From positions 4,265,501 through 4,329,500 of the forward strand of contig AP018794.1 of the NCBI GenBank assembly GCA_009731425.1: a stretch of DNA of 64,000 bases. The letters are read 5' to 3'. The notes under the pieces were generated by a model that had not been told where the DNA came from, did not search any database, and saw only the letters and a list, made by a program, of their open reading frames with translations. Each line of letters begins with the position of its first letter. Positions within the stretch are counted from its first letter, which is position 1. Both the position numbers and the translations under genes were made by a program. This DNA comes from Lachnospiraceae bacterium KM106-2. Lineage in GTDB: Bacteria > Bacillota > Clostridia > Lachnospirales > Lachnospiraceae. Shown here one piece after another: positions 35,809 to 45,563 of this stretch.

Positions 35809-36549
35809 ATGAACATTTTAGATGCGGATCTTACACTTACAGAAATTGAGAGAACTTTGGAGACTCAGTTAAGGACAGAGGATAAGGGATTAAGGACAAT
35901 AGGAGATTTAAAACTTTCATATGAGGATTTTAAGTATTTAGTTCTCAAACTGAAAGGGTTAACGAGGTACATTAGTAAAGTTGAGGTATTAGAGCACTAT
36001 AAGTTAAGTATTATCACTGCTTTAGTATTTAGTTTAAAATATGAGGAACAAGGGGAAAAGAGTATCTATCAAAAAGTATTTGAGATGTTAGACAAATTAC
36101 AGCAACATCAGATTCGGTACTGTATTTCTATTTGTGGAACAGCATTTTACGAATTAGGCATTTCTACATATGGAATTGAATTAAGAACAATAGAGGATGT
36201 ATTTGAAGTCATAACGATTCATGCTGGAATTTCGAATGAAGTATATCAGGAGATCTTTCACATGATGGATGATTGCTACACAGAAGATGAGTCATATTTA
36301 TATGAGAAAAAGATTTTAAAATCAATTACGAAAAAGTTAAATTCAGTATACCCTTTCATTCGAATGGACAGGCCACATCCACTGGCTTATTATATAAAAG
36401 AATTATATGAGGCTTGTAAGTTACAACATGATGAATTAGAAAAATTATTTTTTGAATTTCCGAACCTATCAAAGAATTTAATACAGACATGTTATATTTG
36501 GTGCATGAAAAGTGATCATGGCGTTAATCGACTTATTAATATTCGTTAG
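35809..36549 (+). CDS. hypothetical soluble protein, 246 aa
   Basis: The start is ATG 35809 after an excellent AAGGAGGAGAGG. The protein is largely alpha-helical, with no signal peptide or membrane span. There is a TEIERTLETQL start, a central LVFSLKYEEQG region and several leucine-rich helices. I do not recognise the family. It stands alone between a possible structured leader and a hairpin, so it is a one-gene unit. Its regulation may lie in that leader, by inference. Confidence 0.7.
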   Translation: MNILDADLTLTEIERTLETQLRTEDKGLRTIGDLKLSYEDFKYLVLKLKGLTRYISKVEVLEHYKLSIITALVFSLKYEEQGEKSIYQKVFEMLDKLQQHQIRYCISICGTAFYELGISTYGIELRTIEDVFEVITIHAGISNEVYQEIFHMMDDCYTEDESYLYEKKILKSITKKLNSVYPFIRMDRPHPLAYYIKELYEACKLQHDELEKLFFEFPNLSKNLIQTCYIWCMKSDHGVNRLINIR

Positions 36550-36574
36550 CACTTTATATGGACATCATAGATTA

Positions 36575-36620
36575 GATGAGATGTGAAAGAATCAATAGTG
36601 AGATTCTTTTACATCTCATC
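36575..36620 (+). terminator. long hairpin after the orphan gene
   Basis: A 19-bp stem with one G-U pair (36575-36593 with 36602-36620). Only a few T residues follow. Confidence 0.65.
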
Positions 36621-36640
36621 TTTGATTTACGCGAACAACG

Positions 36641-36744
36641 AGCCAAAGTGATGCTTGTATCACCTTGGCGACTGTCGCGATAGGGAAAGAAACTCGCAAA
36701 GCGTTTTCTTCTCGTTTATAGGAGAAAGAGCCGTAGCGATATCC
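36641..36744. repeat. dispersed intergenic repeat, copy D
   Basis: This contains AGCCAA...ATCACCTT and GACTGTCGCGATAGGGAAAGAAA. Copy B at 54347-54479 carries the same order with GACTGTCGCGATATCGAAAGAAA. A further TTATAGGAGAAAG segment follows. Non-coding. Confidence 0.6.
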
Positions 36745-36813
36745 TTTAAAACAATAGTAAAATGTGGTATATTGTATTAGTGTTTATTATCATATTATTA
36801 AAGGGATGAGAAT

Positions 36814-37419
36814 ATGGAAAGGCTAGAAAAACAGATCCAGTTTATCTTAGAGCTTGACAAGATTAAAAAAATAAGACGACAGACATATCTGACCGACGGA
36901 ATAGAAAAGGAAGACGATGCACAGCATTCCTGGCACTTAGCTGTTATGTGCATTATACTCCAGGAGTATGCAAACGAATCAATTGATGTTCTTAAAACGA
37001 TGAGCATGGTATTGATTCATGATGTGATAGAAATAGATGCGGGAGATACTTATGCTTATGATGAAGCCGGAAATCAAACGAAACAAGAGAGAGAGTTAAA
37101 AGCGGCAGAACGTATTTTTAATATCTTGCCACAAGATCAGGCAGAGTATATGAGAAGCTTATGGGATGAATTTGAAGAAATGCAGACCGCGGAATCTAAA
37201 TTTGCCAATGCAATGGATAAAATTCAACCGATGTTATTGAATGATGCAACAGGAGGAAAAGCCTGGAGAGAGCATGGTGTGGCAATCAGTCAGATCATGG
37301 AAAGAAATAGTCATACGAAAGAAGCGACTGAACAGCTGTGGGATCATATGAGTAAAATATTACACAAAAATATAGATTTAGGGAACATTAGAAAGGATGA
37401 AGAAGAATGGAACGTTTAA
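36814..37419 (+). CDS. HD-domain hydrolase (YfbR/5'-deoxynucleotidase-like)
   Basis: The 201 residues carry the HD-domain pattern: H38 in DDAQHSWHLA, the HD pair in MVLIHDVIEIDAGD, and a later Asp in ANAMDKIQPML. Such proteins dephosphorylate (deoxy)nucleoside monophosphates using a divalent metal. The stop lies inside the start of the next gene (13-base overlap), so translation is coupled to the aminopeptidase. AAGGGATG precedes the ATG, a modest ribosome site. Confidence 0.82.
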   Translation: MERLEKQIQFILELDKIKKIRRQTYLTDGIEKEDDAQHSWHLAVMCIILQEYANESIDVLKTMSMVLIHDVIEIDAGDTYAYDEAGNQTKQERELKAAERIFNILPQDQAEYMRSLWDEFEEMQTAESKFANAMDKIQPMLLNDATGGKAWREHGVAISQIMERNSHTKEATEQLWDHMSKILHKNIDLGNIRKDEEEWNV

Positions 37420-39455
37420 GAGAAAGATATGAATTAGCAATTGAAAGAATTGCACAAATAAAAGAAGAAAATATGGTATCTGAGCCATTTCGAGATTATT
37501 TTGTAAAGACAGCAGATTTTATATTACAAATTGCAGATTTAGATAAGAAAATTCAAACTAGTGAAACAAAGGATATGAGCTTAGAGCAATTACAACAGTT
37601 AAATGAGCAACTATATCATGATATTCTTCCAGAACAATATGAGACAAGTTATGCTAATCCAACTTATGCGATTTCTAAATTAGGAAGAGAGCAAGGACAG
37701 ATCCTATCATTCCTTTATACAGAGATTCGTGGAATGATCGCATATGCCTATGAAAATCGATTGTTTGATCTGACAATTTATTCAGAACTATATTTAGAAA
37801 TTTATTCTTATTACCAAGAGGTCACTGCAGAAACTTATTATCATGTAAGTCAAGCTATTTATTATTTTATGAAAGATTATAGCGAAGATATGATGGAATA
37901 TCGTACCTTAGAGCAATATGATGTGAAGAAATCGTTTGCGGTAGATATCATTATGAATTCTGATTTAAGTGACCCACGTTATTTATATCAATTTGGTGAA
38001 TATATTAGTGAAAATGAGATTAAGACTGCAGCATATCTATCCAGTCTGTCTCAAGAGAAGATTGATGCTTTAGCAAAGACTTATACAGAAGGGTTTCGAA
38101 TCGGATTTGTAAATGCAAGAATCGATCTGACTAAAAAAGCGAGTGTTAATATTCGATATAATGTAGGTTTTGAACGTATTGTAAAGGCCGCTATTTTACA
38201 ATTCAGGGAAATGGGATTAGAGCCAATCATCTATCGTGCAGCAGTTAGCAGTATGTGTAAACGACAGAATTTGAAGATTGGATATTGTTCAACAAGTCCA
38301 AATCGACAATATGACTATGATCATCGATTTGATGATGGATTATATTTGGATAAAGGGCTATTAGCCAAAAAACTTGTTAATTCTCGTAAGATTTATGAGA
38401 CTTATCAAGAAATCGCGTGTCAATTATCCGGCCCTGCTGTAATCGAAATTTTTGGTGAAAAACCATTTACGCCGATGCATAAAGAAGAAGCAGTGACTTA
38501 TACGAAGAAACAACAAGAATTAATGGTTGAATATAGAAGAAATCTTAATTTAGCATTAAATGAGTTTGTTCCTATGGATCAAATAAGCTTTACCATTATT
38601 GCGTTTCCAGTTCCGGAAATCGGCGAACAATTTGAAGAAATCTTTCATGAAACAGTAAAAGTAAATACACTTGATATGGAAGAATATAAGAAGATCCAGC
38701 AAAGCCTTATTGATGCCTTAGATCAGGGAGAGAAGGTTCGTATTCTTGGAAACAATGGAAACCAGACAGATTTAACGGTAAGTCTGATGCCAATTGCTAA
38801 TCCAGAGAAAGAGACGATCTTTGAAAACTGCCTCGCAGATGTAAATATTCCTGTAGGAGAAGTATTTACTTCGCCACAGCTAAAGGGAACGAATGGAGTA
38901 CTTCATGTATCCAAAGTATTCTTAAATGATCTTGAGTATCATAACTTGAAATTAGAATTTAAGGATGGAATGATCGCTGACTATACTTGTACTAACTTTG
39001 AGAAAGAGGATGCGAACAGAAACTATGTAAAGGAAAATGTACTTTATCAAAGAGAGACTCTTCCTATGGGTGAGTTTGCAATTGGAACTAACACAACTGC
39101 CTATATGATGGGTAAGAAATATGGTATCTCTCATATGCTTCCAATCTTAATTGCGGAAAAGACAGGTCCACATTTTGCAGTAGGGGATACCTGCTATTCT
39201 ATGAGCGAGGACACGAAAGTATATAATCCAGATGGAAAAGAGATCATCTCAAGAGATAATGAATGCTCCATTCTTCGTAAGACAGATATTGCAAAGGCTT
39301 ATTTTAACTGTCATACGGATATTACGATTCCATATAATGAGTTGGGTGAGATCACGGTTATTACAAAAGACGGAAAAGAGATCACCTTAATTAAGGATGG
39401 CAGATTTGTCTTAGATGGAACAGAAGCATTAAATGATCCATTTGATGAAAAGTAA
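37407..39455 (+). CDS. M29-type aminopeptidase with a long N-terminal extension
   Basis: The 682 residues far exceed the ~400 of typical M29 (thermophilic) aminopeptidases. The C-terminal part (~235-670) has the M29 pattern NIPVGEVFTSPQLKGTNG, a second Glu in MGEFAIGTN, then GISHMLPILIAEKTGPHFAVGD for the two-metal site. The first ~230 residues are helical (coiled-coil-like near 55-75) with no motif I know. It would remove N-terminal residues from peptides in the cytoplasm. AGGATGAAGAAG precedes the ATG. It is co-translated with the HD gene. Confidence 0.78.
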   Translation: MERLRERYELAIERIAQIKEENMVSEPFRDYFVKTADFILQIADLDKKIQTSETKDMSLEQLQQLNEQLYHDILPEQYETSYANPTYAISKLGREQGQILSFLYTEIRGMIAYAYENRLFDLTIYSELYLEIYSYYQEVTAETYYHVSQAIYYFMKDYSEDMMEYRTLEQYDVKKSFAVDIIMNSDLSDPRYLYQFGEYISENEIKTAAYLSSLSQEKIDALAKTYTEGFRIGFVNARIDLTKKASVNIRYNVGFERIVKAAILQFREMGLEPIIYRAAVSSMCKRQNLKIGYCSTSPNRQYDYDHRFDDGLYLDKGLLAKKLVNSRKIYETYQEIACQLSGPAVIEIFGEKPFTPMHKEEAVTYTKKQQELMVEYRRNLNLALNEFVPMDQISFTIIAFPVPEIGEQFEEIFHETVKVNTLDMEEYKKIQQSLIDALDQGEKVRILGNNGNQTDLTVSLMPIANPEKETIFENCLADVNIPVGEVFTSPQLKGTNGVLHVSKVFLNDLEYHNLKLEFKDGMIADYTCTNFEKEDANRNYVKENVLYQRETLPMGEFAIGTNTTAYMMGKKYGISHMLPILIAEKTGPHFAVGDTCYSMSEDTKVYNPDGKEIISRDNECSILRKTDIAKAYFNCHTDITIPYNELGEITVITKDGKEITLIKDGRFVLDGTEALNDPFDEK

Positions 39456-39577
39456 GTATCATTAGCGTAACTAACAAATGCTATAAATAATTCTAACTTG
39501 ACATTTATAACTTTAAATAATAAATTAGTATTATATAATAAGTTAATTTAATAAATGATAACAAAGGAGATTCTATT

Positions 39578-40090
39578 ATGGCTAAAGTAGGAATTTTAAT
39601 GGGCAGTGATTCAGATTTGGCAATTATGAGCAAGGCAGCAGAGCTTTTGAAAGAAATGGGTGTCGATTATGAAATGACGATCATTTCTGCTCATAGAATG
39701 CCGGATGTTTTTTATGATTATGCAAAGACAGCAGAAGAGAGAGGAATCCAAGTGATTATCGCCGGAGCAGGCGGAGCAGCACATCTTCCAGGAATGGCAG
39801 CGGCAATGTTCCCTCTTCCAGTCATCGGTGTACCTATTATGACAAAGGGATTAGGTGGTCAGGACAGTTTATATTCTATCGTTCAGATGCCTTCCGGAAT
39901 TCCAGTTGCAACGGTAGCAATTAACGGAGCAGTAAATGCCGGATTGTTAGCTTGCAAGATTTTAGCCGTAACAGATTTGAATTTAAGAGATAAACTAAAG
40001 AAATATTCTCAAGGATTAAAGGATAAGGTAGTAAAGAAAGCCGAGAAACTAGATCAACTTGGATATGATGAATATCTAAAGCAAATGTAA
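39578..40090 (+). CDS. purE: N5-carboxyaminoimidazole ribonucleotide mutase
   Basis: The 170 residues have GSDSDLAIM at the N-terminus, the SAHRMPD catalytic motif and AGAGGAAHLPGM. It converts N5-CAIR to CAIR in de novo purine synthesis. AAAGGAGA precedes the ATG. It opens the purE-purM-purN-purD run. purC, purF and purH, often in the same operon, are absent here. A TTGACA at 39498 lacks a good partner -10, so the promoter is unresolved. Confidence 0.96.
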   Translation: MAKVGILMGSDSDLAIMSKAAELLKEMGVDYEMTIISAHRMPDVFYDYAKTAEERGIQVIIAGAGGAAHLPGMAAAMFPLPVIGVPIMTKGLGGQDSLYSIVQMPSGIPVATVAINGAVNAGLLACKILAVTDLNLRDKLKKYSQGLKDKVVKKAEKLDQLGYDEYLKQM

Positions 40091-40118
40091 TAGTTTAAAT
40101 CATAGGAGGATAAACAAC

Positions 40119-41144
40119 ATGGATTATAAAAACGCAGGCGTTGATATTGAAGCAGGATATAAAGCAGTTAGTTTGATGAAAGAGCACATTAAAGGAACAA
40201 TGAGAAAAGAAGTACTAAATGGAATCGGTGGATTTTCAGGAGCTTTTTCCATGGAAGGCTTTAAAAACATGGAGAAGCCAACGTTAGTATCCGGTACTGA
40301 TGGTGTTGGTACGAAACTAAAACTTGCTTTCATTCTTGATAAACATGATACTATTGGTATTGATTGTGTTGCAATGTGCGTCAATGATATTGCATGTGCA
40401 GGCGGAGAACCTTTATTTTTCCTTGATTATATTGCATGTGGAAAAAATGAGCCAGAGAAGATCGCAACGATCGTAAGTGGTGTAGCGAATGGATGTATGC
40501 AGTCAGGTGCCGCATTGATCGGTGGTGAGACAGCTGAGATGCCAGGATTCTATCCAACGGATGAATATGATCTAGCAGGTTTTGCAGTTGGTGTCGTAGA
40601 TGAAAAAGACATCATTGACGGAAAAGAATTGCAAGAAGGCGATGTATTAGTGGGTATTGCTTCTAGTGGTATTCATAGTAATGGCTATTCTTTAGTTCGT
40701 AAGGTATTTAACATGGAGAGAACAGCACTTGATACATATTATGAATCGCTAGGTGCTACACTTGGAGAAACCTTATTAACACCAACAAAGATTTATGTAA
40801 ATGCTTTAAAATCACTTAAGACAGGAAATATCAAGATCAAAGCTTGCAGTCATATTACAGGTGGTGGATTCTATGAGAATATCCCTAGAATGTTAAAAGA
40901 GGGAATGCATGCTGTTGTTAAGAAAGACAGTTATGAGATTCCAGCTATTTTTCATATGTTAGCCGTAGATGGTGAAATTGAAGAAAAAGCAATGTATAAT
41001 ACCTATAACATGGGATTGGGTATGGTACTTGCAGTAAGTAAAGAAGATGCCGAAAGAGCAGTGAATTTAATTAATCTCTCTGGTGAGAGTGCTTACATTG
41101 TTGGTGAGATCAAAGCTGGAGAAAAAGGAGTTACAGTATGTTAA
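40119..41144 (+). CDS. purM: phosphoribosylformylglycinamidine cyclo-ligase
   Basis: The 341 residues match PurM length. The start is MDYKNAGVDIEAG, and LVSGTDGVGTKLKLA, DCVAMCVNDIACAGGEPLFFLDY and GGETAEMPGFY are family signatures of this ATP-dependent AIR synthetase. AGGAGG lies 8 bases before the ATG. It overlaps purN by 7 bases. Confidence 0.97.
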   Translation: MDYKNAGVDIEAGYKAVSLMKEHIKGTMRKEVLNGIGGFSGAFSMEGFKNMEKPTLVSGTDGVGTKLKLAFILDKHDTIGIDCVAMCVNDIACAGGEPLFFLDYIACGKNEPEKIATIVSGVANGCMQSGAALIGGETAEMPGFYPTDEYDLAGFAVGVVDEKDIIDGKELQEGDVLVGIASSGIHSNGYSLVRKVFNMERTALDTYYESLGATLGETLLTPTKIYVNALKSLKTGNIKIKACSHITGGGFYENIPRMLKEGMHAVVKKDSYEIPAIFHMLAVDGEIEEKAMYNTYNMGLGMVLAVSKEDAERAVNLINLSGESAYIVGEIKAGEKGVTVC

Positions 41145-41779
41145 AAATTGCTGTTATGGTATCTGGGGGCGGAACAAACCTTCAGGCGATCATCGATGGA
41201 GTAAAGGAACGAACGATTACCAATACAAGCATTGAAGTAGTGATTAGTAACAAAAAGGACGCATATGCGTTAGAACGTGCAAGAGATAATCAGATCGCAG
41301 CAGAATATTTGAGCCCAAAGGATTTTGCTGCTCGAGCTGATTTTGATAAAGAATTGTTAAAAATAATTGATTCTTATCAAGTTGATCTTATTGTATTAGC
41401 AGGTTATCTGGTTATTTTACCAGAATGCGTAGTGAAAGCTTATCAGAATCGAATTATTAATATTCATCCATCTTTGATTCCATCTTTTTGCGGAGATGGA
41501 TTCTATGGATTGAAGGTACATGAAGCTGTTTTGAAAAGAGGAGTTAAGGTAACTGGAGCAACGGTTCATTTTGTTGATGAAGGCACTGATACTGGTCCGA
41601 TCATATTACAAAAGGCAGTGGAAGTTCAAGATCAAGATACACCGGAAGTATTACAAAGACGTGTTATGGAGCAGGCGGAATGGATCATTATGCCCAAGGC
41701 AATTGATATGATCGCAAATAATAAGCTTACGGTAAAAAACGGTGTTGTAAGGAAACGTTCCGAAAGGGAGGATTCATAA
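41138..41779 (+). CDS. purN: phosphoribosylglycinamide formyltransferase
   Basis: The 213 residues carry the MVSGGGTNLQAI N-terminus, INIHPSLIPSF with the catalytic His of NIHPS, and HFVDEGTDTGPII with its Asp. The enzyme transfers formyl from 10-formyl-THF to GAR. It overlaps purM by 7 bases and purD by a single base, so the three are translationally coupled. Confidence 0.96.
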   Translation: MLKIAVMVSGGGTNLQAIIDGVKERTITNTSIEVVISNKKDAYALERARDNQIAAEYLSPKDFAARADFDKELLKIIDSYQVDLIVLAGYLVILPECVVKAYQNRIINIHPSLIPSFCGDGFYGLKVHEAVLKRGVKVTGATVHFVDEGTDTGPIILQKAVEVQDQDTPEVLQRRVMEQAEWIIMPKAIDMIANNKLTVKNGVVRKRSEREDS

Positions 41780-43053
41780 TGAAGGTATTAATTGTTGGCG
41801 GTGGCGGAAGAGAACATGCAATCGCTTATCAGGTAGCAAAGAGCAGTCAAGTAGATAAAATTTATTGTGCACCAGGAAATGCTGGTATTGCAAGTGTTGC
41901 AGAATGTGTTCCTATCGGAGCAATGGAACTTACTAAGCTAGCTGATTTTGCAGAAGAGAAGAAGATCGATCTGACGATCATCGGAATGGATGATCCACTA
42001 GTTGCAGGTGTTGTAGATGTATTTGAGGAAAGAGGACTTCGAGTATTCGGACCTAGAAAGAATGCAGCAATTCTAGAGGGATCAAAAGCATTCAGTAAAG
42101 ATCTTATGAAGAAATATAATATTCCGACTGCAAAATATGATACATTCGATGAACCGGAAAAGGCAATCGCTTACTTAGAGACTTGTGAATTTCCAATCGT
42201 ATTAAAAGCAGATGGATTAGCCTTAGGAAAAGGTGTTTTGATTTGTAATAATCACGATGAGGCAATTGAAGGCGTGAAGGAAATTATGCTAGATAAGAAG
42301 TTCGGAACCGCTGGAAATAAAATGGTCATTGAAGAGTTTATGACGGGAAGAGAAGTAAGTGTGTTGTGTTATTGTGATGGAACGCATATTGCACCAATGA
42401 CCAGCGCGCAAGATCATAAACGTGCCGGTGATGGCGATACTGGGTTAAATACCGGTGGTATGGGGACATTTTCTCCAAGTCCATTTTATACAAAAGAGGT
42501 AGATGAATTTTGTAAGAAATATATTTATCAGCCAAGTATGGATGCGATGAAAGCAGAAGGAAGAGATTTCGTTGGCGTTATGTTCTTTGGATTGATGTTG
42601 ACGAAAGATGGACCTAAGGTTTTAGAGTATAATGCAAGATTTGGCGATCCTGAGGCTCAGGTTGTTCTTCCAAGAATGAAGACAGATATTATCACGGTTA
42701 TGAATGCCTGTATTGATGGAACATTAGATCAGATTCATCTGGAGTTTGAGGATAATGCCTGTGTCTGTGTTGTATTAGCCAGCGATGGTTATCCAGTAAA
42801 ATATGAAAAAGGAATTACAATTACAGGGTTTGATAATTTTGAACATAAAGAAGGCTATTATGTATTTCATGCTGGAACAAAATTTAAGGATGGCAATATT
42901 GTCACAAATGGCGGAAGAGTCCTTGGTGTTACAGCAAAAGGGAAGACTTTAAAAGAAGCAAGAGCAAATGCTTATGCAGCCACTGACTGGATTACATTTT
43001 CTAATAAATATATGAGACATGATATTGGCAAAGCGATTGACGAAGTTAAATAA
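41779..43053 (+). CDS. purD: phosphoribosylamine-glycine ligase
   Basis: The 424-residue ATP-grasp enzyme has VGGGGREHAIA, FGPRKNAAILEGSKAFSK, LKADGLALGKGV and EYNARFGDPEAQ, all PurD signatures. It joins phosphoribosylamine and glycine. Its ATG shares one base with the purN stop. GGGAGG lies 10 bases upstream. A terminator ends the operon. Confidence 0.97.
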   Translation: MKVLIVGGGGREHAIAYQVAKSSQVDKIYCAPGNAGIASVAECVPIGAMELTKLADFAEEKKIDLTIIGMDDPLVAGVVDVFEERGLRVFGPRKNAAILEGSKAFSKDLMKKYNIPTAKYDTFDEPEKAIAYLETCEFPIVLKADGLALGKGVLICNNHDEAIEGVKEIMLDKKFGTAGNKMVIEEFMTGREVSVLCYCDGTHIAPMTSAQDHKRAGDGDTGLNTGGMGTFSPSPFYTKEVDEFCKKYIYQPSMDAMKAEGRDFVGVMFFGLMLTKDGPKVLEYNARFGDPEAQVVLPRMKTDIITVMNACIDGTLDQIHLEFEDNACVCVVLASDGYPVKYEKGITITGFDNFEHKEGYYVFHAGTKFKDGNIVTNGGRVLGVTAKGKTLKEARANAYAATDWITFSNKYMRHDIGKAIDEVK

Positions 43054-43066
43054 AATTTTTAAAATA

Positions 43067-43105
43067 GAAAGATGTTATGACATAAAAGTGCCATAGCATC
43101 TTTTT
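43067..43105 (+). terminator. terminator of the pur operon
   Basis: AGATGTTATG pairs with CATAGCATCT (one G-U), followed by TTTTT. Confidence 0.82.
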
Positions 43106-43145
43106 ATAATGGAATTAATTATAAGTACGAATGAGGAGGTAAGAT

Positions 43146-45443
43146 ATGAAAATAATGAGAAGGGGACTGCATGTAGGGGTGATTTTGGCAGTAATAATAG
43201 TCACATTTACCACGTTTAATACAACTACGGTATCAGCAGCATCAACGGGAAAAACGAATACATCCAGTATGTATGTACGAACTGGTGCAGGAACTTCCCA
43301 TGCCAAATTAAAACATTCGGGAAAAGAAGTTAAGTTAGCGAAGAATACCAAAGTCACCATATTGAAGACATCGGGGGATTGGTATCGAGTGTCATTTACC
43401 CATAGTAAAAAGACATTAAAAGGCTATGTCATGAAAAAGTATGTTACATTAGCAAACTCTAGCACAAAAGTAACGAGCATGTCAAAAAAATGTTCCGTAC
43501 CTGCAAAGGTTCGTGACAGTGGGGTAAATATTCGTACTCAGGGAAGTCTTAGCTCAAAGGTTTATACTGTGAGTGGGAAAAAGGTTCAGTTGAGTAAAAA
43601 TCATAAGATTACCATATTGAATGAAAAGACAGTCAGCGGGACACGCTGGTTTTATATCTCCTATAAGTATAAAAATAAGACGCATCATGGCTATATTTCA
43701 GCTAATTATGTAAGATTAACTTTATCAAAGAAGGTTAAGGGATATGTGTCAGCTTCTAAGGTAACAATGAAGACAAGCGCAGGAAATAAAGCCAAAACAT
43801 ATAAATTAAGCAGTAAAGCGGTAACTTTAAAGAAGAATCATTCTGTTACGATTAAAAAAGAAGTATATAAAGATAAAACAAGATGGTATCAGGTAAGTTT
43901 TACATATAAAAGTAAAACAAGAACTGCCTATATAAAAGCGAATCAAGTATATTTTAAGAAGACAGTAAGTACGAGTAGTTCTAATAACAATACATCTGCG
44001 AAGCCAACACCTTCTGCAACACCAACACCAACGCAGGAACCTTCTGCAACATCAACACCTGCGCCACAACAACCTTTATCAGATGCAGAGTTCGAGGCAT
44101 CTCTGACAGCACAGAAGTTCCCAGAAAGTTATAAAGCAGGTCTTCGTGCTTTACATCAGAAGTATCCAAATTGGAGATTTCAAGCATTCCATACTAATCT
44201 GGACTGGAATACTGTTATTTCAAAACAGGCAGAATCAACAAAGAATGTAATCACTAAGAATAAAGCAGACGCGTGGAAGTCGTTAGTTGGTTATGACTAT
44301 AATAGCGATAAATATAACTTTCCTTGGAAAGATAATACATGGGTAATTGCTTCGAAAGCAGCTGTATCTTATTATATGGATCCTCGTAATTTCTTTGATG
44401 AAAAAAGAGTGTTTATGTTTGAAGCATTAAACTATGTTGAGGGAGCACAGAGTAAAGATGCCTTAAATTATATGATGGTAAACACACCATTAAGTGGATC
44501 TTATTCCTATAAAGACGGCTCAAAAACTGTTAACAAAACATATATTGATACCTTTATGGAAGCAGCTGTTTACTCAGGTGTCAGCCCTTATCATTTAGCA
44601 TCTCGTGTTAAGCAGGAGGTTATTACTTCCAGCGGAGGAAGCTATAAATTTAGTAATTCCGCAAGCGGTACCGTTAGCGGATATACAGGTTACTACAATT
44701 TCTTTAATATTGGAGCATATGATAGCGCCAATACAAATGCCGTGATCAACGGATTAAAATTTGCTAAAAATGGCGGAACATTATCAGATGCAAACAAATC
44801 ATTATATCTGATCCCTTGGAATAATCAGTATCGTTCCATCTTAGGAGGGTCAAAGTATTTAGGAAGTTCCTATATTAATAAAGGTCAGAATACAATGTAT
44901 CTTCAGAAATTTAATGTAACATCTTACAGTACGTATTCTCATCAGTATATGACCAATGTTGAGGCTGTGTACTCGGAAGCATTAAAGACATATCAAGCTT
45001 ACTATGGAAATGGTACAACAAGTAATTCATTGAATTCATCGATTGGGTTTATTATCCCGGTATACTTAAATATGCCTGGATCGGCTTGTGCAGCACCATC
45101 TACAGCAGCTGCTAATCCAAATCCAAATCTTAAGACAGTATCGATCGTAGATAACAATAATAAAACTGTATCCAGTACTTATGATGCGTCTACACTTACT
45201 TATAATGTAGTCGTAGATAGTGCATCCATTACTGCTCTTACTATAAAGGGAACGGCAGTAAATAGTAACACAAGTATGGTCATGAGTTATCAATTTGGTA
45301 ATTCATCTGAAAGTAGTGGGCGATTTACTTCTAGCGGAAGTTATACCCACGCATTGTCGAAAGGGACAAATACCTTTAAAATTCAAACGACAGCGCAGAA
45401 TGGAGCGAAATTGACTTATACCGTTGTAGTGGCAAAGAAATAG
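43146..45443 (+). CDS. secreted SH3-domain endo-beta-N-acetylglucosaminidase-like autolysin
   Basis: The 765 residues start after GAGGAGG with a signal peptide (cleavage near VSAAS). Three bacterial SH3-like domains follow (~35-100, ~115-190, ~195-275), each containing a W/F-Y-x-V/I-S-F/Y strand. A Pro/Thr-rich linker (~282-312) comes next, then a LytD-type glucosaminidase domain (~320-620) recognisable from FPESYKAGLRALHQKYPNWRF and LDWNTVI, with the candidate catalytic Glu in RVKQEV. A C-terminal beta-sandwich (~660-765) ends the protein. It should cut peptidoglycan glycan strands outside the cell. Monocistronic, with terminators on both sides. Confidence 0.86.
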   Translation: MKIMRRGLHVGVILAVIIVTFTTFNTTTVSAASTGKTNTSSMYVRTGAGTSHAKLKHSGKEVKLAKNTKVTILKTSGDWYRVSFTHSKKTLKGYVMKKYVTLANSSTKVTSMSKKCSVPAKVRDSGVNIRTQGSLSSKVYTVSGKKVQLSKNHKITILNEKTVSGTRWFYISYKYKNKTHHGYISANYVRLTLSKKVKGYVSASKVTMKTSAGNKAKTYKLSSKAVTLKKNHSVTIKKEVYKDKTRWYQVSFTYKSKTRTAYIKANQVYFKKTVSTSSSNNNTSAKPTPSATPTPTQEPSATSTPAPQQPLSDAEFEASLTAQKFPESYKAGLRALHQKYPNWRFQAFHTNLDWNTVISKQAESTKNVITKNKADAWKSLVGYDYNSDKYNFPWKDNTWVIASKAAVSYYMDPRNFFDEKRVFMFEALNYVEGAQSKDALNYMMVNTPLSGSYSYKDGSKTVNKTYIDTFMEAAVYSGVSPYHLASRVKQEVITSSGGSYKFSNSASGTVSGYTGYYNFFNIGAYDSANTNAVINGLKFAKNGGTLSDANKSLYLIPWNNQYRSILGGSKYLGSSYINKGQNTMYLQKFNVTSYSTYSHQYMTNVEAVYSEALKTYQAYYGNGTTSNSLNSSIGFIIPVYLNMPGSACAAPSTAAANPNPNLKTVSIVDNNNKTVSSTYDASTLTYNVVVDSASITALTIKGTAVNSNTSMVMSYQFGNSSESSGRFTSSGSYTHALSKGTNTFKIQTTAQNGAKLTYTVVVAKK

Positions 45444-45446
45444 ATG

Positions 45447-45488
45447 AAAAACCTGTCTCAAATAGTAAAAGTTTGAGTCAGGTTTTTT
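45447..45488 (+). terminator. terminator after the autolysin gene
   Basis: AAAACCTG..CTCAAA pairs with TTTGAG..CAGGTTTT with one mismatch pair, ending in TTTTTT. Confidence 0.85.
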
Positions 45489-45563
45489 AAATCTATAAAA
45501 CTTTCCTAGGATTAGAATCTAGTGTATAATAAAAATATCAATATGAGAGAATGGAGTATACAA

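Noticed and set aside
39498..39540. TTGACA with downstream TATAAT as the pur operon promoter
   Set aside because: The two hexamers are 30 bases apart and no -10 fits the 16-18 base spacing, so the promoter was left open.
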